DNA from: Phoronis australis
Lineage: Eukaryota; Phoronida; Phoronidae
Direction: 5' to 3'
Assembly (NCBI GenBank): GCA_002633005.1
Contig: NMRA01001358.1
Location: forward strand, 1-24,592
DNA: 24,592 nt
Numbering within the stretch: position 1 is the stretch's first letter; each line of letters opens with the position of its first letter. Below are positions 9,747-17,569 of the stretch, piece after piece. The position numbers and the translations under genes are program-made. The notes under the pieces were generated by a model that saw only the letters and a list, made by a program, of their open reading frames with translations, searched no databases and had not been told where the DNA came from.

Positions 9747-9858
9747 TTCGGAATTGTGGACATTCGAAGTAGAGTGAACTTTCGAAGGAAGCGAACCTTC
9801 GCAGTAACTTCGGAGTAGTCGACTTTTTTTGGAGTGATGAACATTCGGAATAGTGACA
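9747..9858 (-). repeat. Degenerate inverted copy of the 16-bp minisatellite
   Basis: Successive units such as TTCGAAGTAGAGTGAAC, TTCGAAGGAAGCGAACC, TTCGCAGTAAC, TTCGGAGTAGTCGAC and TTCGGAATAGTGACA are variants of the reverse complement of the array at 9056-9103. Unit length drifts between about 11 and 17 bases. The opposed arrays could pair as a fold-back structure. Confidence 0.7.
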
Positions 9859-10031
9859 TGTAACCTTGGAAATATTTTCCGCCAAGTTTTTTGCTCGTAT
9901 GACGCACTGATTGACAAGAGAAGACTTTCTTCATTGACCAAAGTTTATATTAGGTCTAGACCTACTTTTCCGTAATAATATGAACATGTTCATCGGGGTT
10001 TTCATAGTGCAAGAAAATACGGTAGTTCATG

Positions 10032-10165
10032 TGGGTGCAGCACTGACAAAGGTGAGGCCTATATCCCCGTGTGGTGCACTGCCCCCCGGCATAGACCATG
10101 GGCGGCGCAGCACTGAAGAAATTGGGGACTATAGCCCCCTAATCCCTTATGGTGCGCCGCCCATG
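10032..10165. repeat. Tandem pair with 13-bp palindromic ends
   Basis: Two related units of about 67 bases lie side by side, each beginning near a GCAGCACTGA block and ending in GGTGC. The second is bounded by CATGGGCGGCGCA (10097-10109) and its perfect inverse (10153-10165), with a near-palindromic core around CTATAG (10124-10138). It could be a miniature fold-back element or an element terminus. Confidence 0.65.
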
Positions 10166-10973
10166 TAGTTAACTGTCTGATTTTTGAGCAACGACGGAGG
10201 ACTATAGTGAATTTAATTATCATAGGCGAGTATTGAATTTAAAGAATGGAAACGCACACACGTGCATACGCATGCATGTGATCCACAACCAAAGTGGCCG
10301 GAAATTTGTAAATGTCTGCACTTTACCGCACTCTGACACTATCAAAATAGCAGATAAACCTACTTTTTGCTATATTGTTTCTTGGTCGATTTTAAGACTT
10401 TCACACGGAACTACCTTTTTGGGAACTCTCTCGCTGCTATATAGCCTATTTAGGTATAGACATTTACTTCTGGACTCCTGTGTTGCCCTATGTTGTAGCC
10501 ACCACGCGCGTTCAATACAAAATAAAGCAGCAAAAGTGAAGCGGGGAGGAAACTTGTGACTGAGTTCGAGTTTGGACCGGTAGCGGACGAGGGGGGGAAA
10601 CACGTTTTGTTTTATTTTTTTAGTCCAACGACAGATTTCCTGAGCAGAAGGTATACATCCTCGGCGCCCGCAACTTCCGGGCCGCCTGCGTGCATACAAT
10701 CGCGCTTTACCCGCTTCTCCGAGGATGTCGGTCCCCCCTCACTAGGCCTATATGGTATCCTAGATCAGCCACTGAAAATGCTACTTGAGACAGAGCTATG
10801 AGAGCTTGCAAAAGGGCGGGGTGCTATTGATGGTGATCGGGAGGTCAGTAGAGTTTTCACTGACCCGTCACTCGGCGAAACGTTCCCCTCTCAGAAGGCC
10901 GCACACACATGAGGCACCTTTCCTCTCGGATATGAACGAGGCCTCTGAAGAAACGTGATAACTATGCTTGTTC
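10166..10973. other. Unassigned stretch with open frames
   Basis: Open frames of about 80-109 codons exist on both strands (for example 10233-10559 plus and 10370-10699 minus), but they overlap one another and show no family motif. A GT/AC-rich patch with GCATGCATG occurs near 10255-10280. No gene can be supported. Confidence 0.35.
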
Positions 10974-11136
10974 CAGGGGAGATCCAGGACTTTGAGTTGG
11001 GGGGGCAAGGCAGAGTATTAGCCAGGATTTTGCCCGTCAGAAATTCGCGCTCCTGAACTGCCAAATGGAATCTAGGAGAATTTTAGGCCGGGGGGCTAGG
11101 GCATAGCCCCTTGGCTCCCCTCTAAATCCGCCACTG
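10974..11136 (-). mobile_element. hAT-like miniature element (MITE)
   Basis: The ends CAGGGGAGATCCAG (left) and CTAAATCCGCCACTG (right) are imperfect inverted repeats. TGTTC is duplicated exactly on both sides (10969-10973 and 11137-11141), a 5-bp target duplication. The 163-bp interior is homologous, in reverse orientation, to 17290-17564. There is no coding capacity. The family class is inferred from the CAGTGGCGGATY-type terminus common in invertebrate genomes; the 5-bp duplication suggests the hAT5 type. Confidence 0.85.
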
Positions 11137-11141
11137 TGTTC

Positions 11142-12118
11142 TGTCCAGTTAACTGAAATTGAGCTCTAAAACGAGGTTATGATTTGGACGAAATAATTAG
11201 GTGTTTTAATTTTAAAATTCAACTTGGTCGAGATTGATATTTGAAAAATGTACATGAAATAGACGTAATTATTAAAACCAAGAAAGCAGAATTGATGGTC
11301 ATATAATTTTTATTTTCATTTGCTAGCCTAGTTTTTATCGTAATCAAAATATATATTTAATAACCTCAAGTATTATTTCAGATCCGTGACAAATTCACTG
11401 TTAGTCCCGGTAGTGCCTACCTGACCAGGACCTAGGCTATGCTTGAAGCTAATAGGCCTACTCTTGATCAACAAATTAAACCAGATGAGACTATAATTGC
11501 ACATGACAGCAAAATGCTATGAGCCACCACTGTCGAATATATCTTGAACTCGTCAACAATACGACCAGATGACCTGGTTCGTGTAGAAAGCATTTTTATC
11601 AAGAATTTATTAGGAGGAACGTAACCCTGCATTCAGCATGATACCTGATCCGTAACACTACGATCGCCGCAATTTGGTCATGTTTACTTTTCATGTTTCG
11701 AACCTATAGTTTCCCGGAAAAAACTATATCCTTTCATCAGACAACTCTTTGGTGCATTGACTTGTTCTTTAACTGTATTTTCTACGTCTCTGTGGTTAAT
11801 TTTTGATACATTTTTTAAGATTTAATATTCAGGTTGGACTCCAAACACCGGCCATTTAACTCACGCAATGTAAATTTCCACTTTGTTTATAGCAGTGAGC
11901 CTCGCTTTGGATTTTAATGTCCGCCGCGTGAATAGAGTCTATATGAATACGGAAGCACGGCAGTCATTCAAAAGAAGACCCGTGGTACTGAGCGGTTTGT
12001 TGCCTAAGGCTCTATACGATCTTTGGAAAGGCTAGAGGCTCGTGGTTGGGTGTGACATACGAGCCCAGTTCTGGTTTGTATCAAATTTCACACTGGCCTA
12101 TGAACGCTGTACGTAACC
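11142..12118 (+). promoter_or_regulatory. Upstream region of the SLC52A-like gene
   Basis: This is the 5' flank of the transporter start codon at 12119. No TATA box could be placed with confidence. A splice-acceptor-like TATTATTTCAG ends at 11381 and could mark a 5' untranslated exon, but this is weak. The rest is AT-rich with no recognised repeat. Confidence 0.3.
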
Positions 12119-12822
12119 ATGTCTACCGTTGAGAAAAAAGCAACAATTGTTGAGTTATTGGTGAGTTTTGCCATTGGTCACGTAGGTGCCGTACTCTATG
12201 ATTGTGTTATAACCGAGTTGCCTATCCTAGTGCAGAGACTACCCGAATATTGGGACTTGCCCGTGATTTTGTCGTTTGAGTACACTGTAGTTAGCGCGCT
12301 TGGGTCGGGAATTGTTTTAGCACTGATGAAGTTAACGACTGTCATTGAGGTTCTTCACAGACACAGACCGGCGCTGCTGTTAAGTTTGGTGATTCTCAAG
12401 GTAATTCTTTTAATTTTAATGACGGCTTTCTGGGACAGCACATCAACAGTTTACGGCATAATGTACAGCATCGCGTTTCAAATCATCTGGGTTTTGATGC
12501 TTTCGGTAATGGTCTTAGACTTTCTATTCGGTCTACCATATGTTGGTACGTTTTCTCCAAGCTGTGTGACTGCATTCTACTTTGGAATGAGTTGCGGTGG
12601 CACCATCTACGGACTCATCACGCTTTTGCAAGGCGCTGGTGAATTTGACTGCGTCAATAAAACGCAAAATGCAATACAGTCTTTTATGAACTTAAAGACT
12701 AGCGAGTCCACTGACAATCCGAAAGACTGGAATAATAGCTTGGATCTGAAAGACCGGCAAGAAAATGTTGTTTTTAGACCGCCGTTGTTTACCGTGGAGA
12801 CCTATTTTGGCATTGTAATAGC
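12119..12822 (+). CDS. SLC52-type riboflavin transporter, N-terminal half (interrupted)
   Basis: SLC52 (RFVT) proteins are plasma-membrane riboflavin carriers with about 11 membrane segments. The start ATG at 12119 has a reasonable context (ACC before it). Hydrophobic segments fall at about residues 10-30, 50-70, 84-104, 112-137 and 150-171, with a sixth beginning near 225. Family hallmarks are the ITELPILVQRLPEYW block after segment 1, the segment 4 aspartate with FGLPYVGTFSPSC, and GAGEFDCVNKT with a possible N-glycosylation site at N180. The frame continues beyond 12822 for 30 bases into inserted DNA and ends at 12851-12853. The second half resumes at 14334. Whether this allele is functional is doubtful. 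Confidence 0.85.
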
Positions 12823-12931
12823 CAATAGCGGATTTGCAGCGACGCCATATTGAAATTAGTTAAAATGGTGCATTGTGGGTGCTGTGGTCAGGATTCCGAA
12901 AGCGGCCATAGTAACAAGCATAATACGCGGT

Positions 12932-13138
12932 ATGAGCGCGAAGAAAACTTACGGCGGATTCACTTGTGTTCCTGGCTGCTTCAAAAACAACAAGAGAGAT
13001 AAAAATCTGAGTTTGTATGTGTTCCCTGCAAACCAAGAACTTTGTGAAAAATGGATAAACAACATTAGGAGACCTGGGAGTAAGGGGAAATTTAGCGCAT
13101 TCAAACGAACGCGGGGCCATCTAGTAGGCAACACGTAG
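12932..13138 (+). pseudogene. THAP protein, first part
   Basis: From ATG 12932 the frame reads MSAKKTYGGF, then TCVPGC (the first zinc pair, Cx3C), a NNKRDKNLSLYVFP block and the invariant W in CEKWINNIRR, which match the first two-thirds of a THAP DNA-binding domain. The final C..H pair is missing: the frame runs into inserted DNA at 13122 and stops at 13136-13138. The missing part (CSEHF) is found at 13890-13904, past a 750-bp insertion. The frame is also open upstream to 12875, but the ATG at 12932 fits the usual position of a THAP domain at the protein start. Confidence 0.7.
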
Positions 13139-13880
13139 CCCCTCGGTTGGCCATGTAGGGGCTACAATACTTCCATTCGCTTTCTGTACTCATTTCGTTA
13201 CTCCAGTGTATTTTAAACGGGCCGTGACCGGATTTGGGTTACCGATTTCGAGTTTTCACCTCGTCAAAAATACACTCTACACTTAAAACTATCATTTAAA
13301 AAACGCTTACTTTCATCATTGGTCCTTTCTACTTCTATACATATCTTTAATGAAGCTTAGTTGTGACAATTAAGTTGACTTTGGCGAAGAATTACAACTC
13401 CACTTTTTTGGTTGCCGTTAATTTTATCACCGCGTGCGCGATAACTACAAAGCATGTCAACTGAATCCCGTGAGTTAGGCGCAAGGTTAGACTGAGCGAA
13501 GCGCGTGACGCTAGCGCGCGACACTTGTAAAATAGCATGAGAAGGTATCGGGTGAAACTTGTAAGATGTGTGTCCCTTGGACTTTTTATTCGTCAACATG
13601 CGTAATTTCACGTAACTTCCTCAAAATGGCACCCGGTAACCGTGACTGAGAGAAACTCGAACAAACCGCAACAGATTTTCATCGATTCGTTCAAGTTTTG
13701 CTGACTAAATTGTATCCAGAGTCGTGGTATGTGTTAATTATAACTCCGTGTTCCTATATGTATGCCGGGTTCATTTGATTTTATTTGCTGTATTTTGAAA
13801 TGAGTAACTTTTTGTGAGGATGTACTATCGCCCCTGAATGCCTGCGGCATCCAGTGCGATGTAATTGCCTAGGGGCCATC
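13113..13880. mobile_element. 750-bp nested insertion with 9-bp duplication
   Basis: GGGGCCATC occurs immediately before (13113-13121) and after (13872-13880) the interval 13122-13871, which splits the THAP domain. TAGGCAA (13125-13131) is inverted at 13865-13871 (TTGCCTA), giving short terminal repeats offset by three bases on the left. Subterminal hairpins are present at each end: GTAGCCCCT / AGGGGCTAC at about 13135-13165, and ATGCC-TGC-GGCAT near 13838-13851. An 8-9 bp duplication suits hAT or P-like transposition. The interior has no recognised gene. Confidence 0.65.
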
Positions 13881-14193
13881 GTGTGCATGTGCAGCGAACA
13901 TTTTCCTGGTGGAAAAAAGACTGATGAGAACAACATTCCGACGGAGTTTTCACTTAAAATTAACGTCTCTAGCATATCCACGACGAAAGCTACAAAAGTT
14001 AAGCAACCCAAGAACTCTCAACTTGTCTGAAATAGGAGGAGATTTCGAAATCAACGCCGATAACCCCAATACTGAACACGGCGACAGTCGTGCTCTCGGT
14101 CACACGGTCACTGATCATAGCTACGCTGTGTTTACAAACGAGAGAGAGGCCTTGCTTGGTATTATAAAGCAAAAAATGAAACATGGTTTTTAG
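13875..14193 (+). pseudogene. THAP protein, second part with frameshift
   Basis: The frame through 13881 reads VCMCSEHFPGGKKTDENNIP, supplying the last C and H of the THAP zinc finger, then a Lys/Ser-rich tail to a stop at 14029-14031. Another frame then continues through GGDFEINADNP and TVTDHSYAVF to KQKMKHGF and a stop at 14191-14193. A DHSY block before a coiled coil is a common layout in THAP proteins. At least one frameshift separates the two parts, and the join across the nested insertion is also off by one base, so this is a relic. Confidence 0.6.
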
Positions 14194-14333
14194 TTTGCAA
14201 ATCACTCCAAATGCACACACTATCCAGCCTGCTCAAGACATGCCTGACCACAAGCTATCCCATGAGCCTTCGCGAAGGAAGTAACTCGCACATGCGCAAT
14301 GCGTAGTTCGTCTGCGCTGCAAATCCGCTATTG

Positions 14334-14886
14334 CTTATGTTGCTGCGCTTTACTTCTCGGTCACGTGGTTTCCCTTCGTCTGACAAGCGATGAAGCAGAA
14401 ACCACACAACTCATAATACAGGGTGGTGCGGATGCAAGCAATGGTGAACACTTAGCAGAGACTGACAATCGCAAGGAGTTGAAATACATGACCTGTGAAA
14501 TAGCTAAACAAAAGTTTGAGGAACAAAATGCAGCAAATTCGACTCCAGCAAGGAATGTCGCCAGCAACTGCAGAGTGAATGCCATTATAGTAATTGTATA
14601 TGCGTGTTTGTTACGAGGACTTGCTTACGGTGCCGCTCAACCGCTAATGGCGTATGCAGCGATGCCGTATGGTATCTTAACTTTCGATCTATCTCGGCGG
14701 CTTTCTTCTATCATGGAACCTCTTGGAAGTATTCTGCACGCCCTTTTCCCAACCCAGTCTATACAGGCATTGTCTTTGATCTTTGGAACGTACGTGACAC
14801 TCTGTGTATACGTTTGTGTAGTAGCTATTATGAGCCCTACGCCTCCTTTGGTTTCGACACTGCCTGAAATTGGTGGTGGTTTAGTG
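14334..14886 (+). CDS. SLC52-type riboflavin transporter, second part (exon end)
   Basis: The frame open from 14299 to 14904 is transporter sequence from 14334 on. It completes membrane segment 6 (LCCCALLLGHVVSLRL), then a variable 60-residue loop, then segments starting CRVNAIIVIVYACLLRG and continuing through QPLMAYAAMPYG, the LSSIMEPLGSILHALFPT block and AIMSPTPPL. The last two blocks correspond to the conserved PLxS...PT and MSPxPxL of SLC52 proteins. GTAAGT at 14887-14892 is a strong splice donor in phase 0, so the short downstream reading to TAA (14902-14904) is probably intronic. Together with 12119-12822 it gives 419 codons. The final exon (about 60-80 residues expected) was not found. 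Confidence 0.85.
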
Positions 14887-15770
14887 GTAAGTATCTTAGT
14901 CTAAGTGCACATATATAGCTTATTTTTAAGTCGAACATAGCAAATAAGTTGATACTAATACGGTCAACACGTAGTATACTTACTCCTGTTGCGCCATGTA
15001 TCTGTCTTCGTGCGGGCATAGATCAGGTATTCCCAGCAGACGCTCCACTTTCCGGTTAGACAACTAGGTTTAAGGCCATGGTTGGGCTCCTCTCCGACCC
15101 CCTTCAAAATTGATGGAAGTGGATTGTGTCAGGTTTAACGGCAATTTTGTGGACGAAATGGAATCTATTGCCTCCAATGGCACTCAATAGTTCCTTGAAG
15201 TTGTTTTGACTCCAGAAATGTGGTCTCTGGTTTTACCTCTCTGGTTTGTTGAGTGGGGATTTTTTGGGCACGAATTAAGGTAGATTTCTTACAAGAGGAA
15301 AGTGACAAAAATATGGTTGATCATAACATGTTTCAACCTTAATGTCAAAGGCATGAGCTATTGGATTCTTGTCACCAGGGCAATTGTGAATCTGTTATTT
15401 TTGACAAAAAATGCCATTTTGGTCATTTCGGCTCATATTAAGGCCGTAGCAGGCAAAAGACATGGCTCTGGTGAGTTTCTTCATCTCTTAGAAACATCAT
15501 CGAGATGACATGAGATCAGGGCTTTTATTGACCCAAACACGTGATAACGTCAATACCAGCCAATGGAAATGTAGTCTTTCCCCGTACTTGCTGGAAGTGA
15601 AACAGTGACTCACTCCAGGCACCGCTAGTGAATAGTGACCTTGTTCGTACGGTCACAAGTTTTGATTATATACAGAGTTGGCAGTCCATGAACTATATGG
15701 TGCGGGCACGCTTGTAAGAACTGTTATAACAGGGAATGTTGGATCCATTGACTCAATATATCCCAGAATG
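14887..15770 (+). other. Probable intron or 3' flank of the transporter
   Basis: It starts with the GTAAGT donor. No segment resembling the C-terminal exon of an SLC52 protein was recognised. A 68-codon open frame at 15302-15508 has a hydrophobic centre but no family match. Nothing else can be supported. Confidence 0.4.
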
Positions 15771-15774
15771 TTTA

Positions 15775-16765
15775 GTTGTACTCAACTAATCTCAACTTTT
15801 CTCAACTTATTCTGCCATCACCATACGAGCCTGTTGCTGACGTCATGTTTGTTATCGGCCTGCTCCCACAGATGGCGCAGCGATTAGTGGGAATAGTTGA
15901 AATGCGTGATTAGTGTCTCTAAAATTGTGAGCCTGATGATGACGTCATATACGTTATCTACGTACCATTCCGCAGGTGACGCATCGATTAGTAGGAACAG
16001 TTGAATTAGTTGATTTTAGTTGAATCCAACTAATCCCAAGTTTTCTCAACCTGTCCAGCTCTTATCTATTCAACTAACTCTACCATTTGTAGCGCCATCT
16101 GAAGTAGTACTGGCATTAGTAGTACTGGAAATAGTTGAATTAGTTGAAATGCGTGTTTTGTGTCCTTAAATTTGAGAACCTGTAGCTGATTACTTATTTG
16201 TTATCATCCTGGGAATAGTTGAATTAGTTGAAATGCGTGTTTGGTGTCTCTAAAATTATGAGCCTGTTGATGACGTACTGTACGTTATCTACCTGCCCGC
16301 AGGTGGCGCATCGATTAACAGGAGTAGTTGAATTAGCTGAAATGCGTGTTATACTTGATCTACCTTATTTCATCTCCCCGTTTTTTAGTGAATTCCCGCC
16401 GGTGGCGCAGCGATAGTTGAATCAATTGAAATGCGTATTTGGTGTCTCTCAAGTTTTGAGCCTGTTGCTGACGTCATGTACATTATATACCACCCCACAG
16501 ATAGCACAGCGATTAGTTGGAATAATTGAAATAGTTGAAATGCGTATTTGGTACGTCTCAAGTTGTTAGCCTGTTGCTGCAGGTCATATACGTTCTGTAC
16601 CAGCCAACAGCTGGCGCAGCGATTAGCGGGAAAACTTGAATTAGTTGAAATAAGTGTTCTGTGTCTCTCAAATAATTGTAAACCTGTTGCTGACGCAATT
16701 TACCTTATTTAACAGCACACAGATGGCGTATCGATTAGTGTCAATAGTTGAATTAGTTGAAGTGC
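15775..16765 (+). repeat. Degenerate tandem array of ~108-bp units
   Basis: At least seven units can be followed. Each has, in order, TTGAATTAGTTGAAATGCGT, a GTGTCTC patch, GAGCCTGTTGCTGACGTCA, an ACGTTAT patch, then CACAGATGGCGCAGCGATTAG. TGACGTCA is intact at 15838-15845, 15940-15947 and 16469-16476 and mutated in others. GGCGC-type cores lie near 15873, 15978, 16305, 16402, 16501, 16610 and 16720. The spacing is about 102-114 bases. One core is inverted (AGCGCCATCTG at about 16091), and CAACTAATC runs at 15788 and 16028 are the reverse complement of the TTAGTTGA word, so the array also contains inverted parts. Confidence 0.85.
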
Positions 16766-16776
16766 TACACTCTATC

Positions 16777-16803
16777 ACAGTGCTAAACGAAAGTTAGCAC
16801 TGT
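16777..16803. repeat. 10-bp stem hairpin at array end
   Basis: ACAGTGCTAA (16777-16786) and TTAGCACTGT (16794-16803) form a perfect inverted repeat with a 7-base loop just after the last tandem unit. It may be the terminal hairpin of the repeated element. Confidence 0.6.
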
Positions 16804-16972
16804 AGAAGGTTGTTTAATATGGCCTCCCATTGGTTGAAGTAATGAAACTGACCTCATAACATTCAGCCATTCCCATTGGTTGAAAGTTGGAAAACCCCTT
16901 TCAGTTTACAAATTACGAAGTGTGGCGACCACGGATTTAAATAGTTGCATTTTATTAAAACGGACAGTGGTG

Positions 16973-17221
16973 GAAGTTAATAAGACCAAGAAAACTCCGA
17001 TACAGTGGCTTAAGCCGAAACAAATCCGATGTATAGAGGTGTGTGTGTCAGTGGTGGCGATGTGGTCGTATATTGCCGACAGGATGATGGAAGTACCGCG
17101 GCCTATCTACGCGGACTTGCTTGCAGCCCGGGGACAATTTGAGAAGTCTGTGTGTCTAGTAATCAGCCCACTGAGTGCCATTCTGGCCCAACAGAGATAT
17201 ATAGGGAAGCTCTTTTGGTGA
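16973..17221 (+). pseudogene. RecQ-like helicase N-terminal remnant
   Basis: The frame 16880-17221 reads WLKPKQIRCIE, like the Q-motif of RecQ-type DEAD/DEAH helicases, and 40 residues later SVCLVISPLSAI, like motif Ia (vvSPLxALm). The stretch between is out of frame, but the next frame gives SGGDVVVYCRQDDGST followed by AAYLRGL, in the position of GxDvvvxLPTGxGKS..Y; the Walker A residues are lost. The order and spacing Q-motif, motif I, motif Ia fit the family. The gene is truncated after motif Ia and frameshifted, so it is a dead fragment, perhaps carried with a mobile element. Confidence 0.45.
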
Positions 17222-17289
17222 AGAAGGTGAACTGGTGAACACTAACTTTGTTTTCATAATTACATGAGGTCACATAACTTGGCTCTATT

Positions 17290-17564
17290 CAGTGGCGGAT
17301 TTAGGGGGGGCAAGGGGGTCATGGCCCCTCTAAAATTCTACCAGATACCATTTGGGAGTTCTGATGCAAATTGCACATGCGCGCAACCAGGGGGCTCAAG
17401 GGTGATTAGGCAATGCATACCCTTTTCTTCTTTTTAGTCAACAGGTCCTCAAACACAAAATTCGAGACCCCTGCATCCCCACATTTTATGCTGGGCGCGC
17501 GCATCTGCCGAAATTCTGGTTATCCCCTGGCCCCGCCTAACTCAAAATCCTGGATCCGCCCCTG
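17290..17564 (+). mobile_element. hAT-like miniature element (MITE)
   Basis: The element begins CAGTGGCGGATTTAG and ends CTGGATCCGCCCCTG, imperfect inverted repeats of each other. CTATT is duplicated on both sides (17285-17289 and 17565-17569). The 275-bp interior is homologous to 10974-11136 in the opposite orientation (for example CCATTTGG.AGTTC). Non-coding. Confidence 0.85.
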
Positions 17565-17569
17565 CTATT

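Larger units (their letters stand above)
12823..14333. mobile_element. 1,511-bp TIR element in the SLC52A exon (P-like, THAP-bearing)
   Basis: CAATAGCGGATTTGCAGCG (12823-12841) recurs as a perfect 19-bp inverted copy at 14315-14333. Removing exactly this interval rejoins the riboflavin transporter in frame. The interior encodes pieces of a THAP protein on the plus strand, including a later DHSY block like that following the THAP domain in many THAP proteins. P-element transposases have an N-terminal THAP domain, so an internally deleted P-like element is the best guess. P elements normally leave an 8-bp duplication; none is visible here. No transposase catalytic part is present. Confidence 0.75.

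Noticed and set aside
10233-10801. Open frames of 80-109 codons on both strands as host exons
   Set aside because: They overlap each other, lack recognisable domains and have no convincing splice sites.
13122-13871. Nested insertion as a Helitron (left TC, 3' hairpin then CTAG)
   Set aside because: The base after CTAG is G rather than T, and a 9-bp flanking duplication is not expected for a Helitron.
13875-14031. The two THAP halves as normal exons joined by a spliced intron
   Set aside because: No good GT donor is present at the break and the phase does not work. The shared GGGGCCATC and inverted ends explain the interval better as an insertion.
12813-14310. The interval in the transporter as an ordinary GT-AG intron (GTAATA to GCGTAG)
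   Set aside because: Splicing there gives the wrong frame on the 3' side, whereas removing the segment bounded by the 19-bp inverted repeats gives the right one.
15302-15508. 68-codon frame as the missing last exon of the riboflavin transporter
   Set aside because: No similarity to the final SLC52 membrane segments could be seen, and the start has no good acceptor in the right phase.
15775-16765. CRISPR-like array
   Set aside because: Units are long, degenerate and lack unique spacers between short identical repeats; the context is an animal genome.
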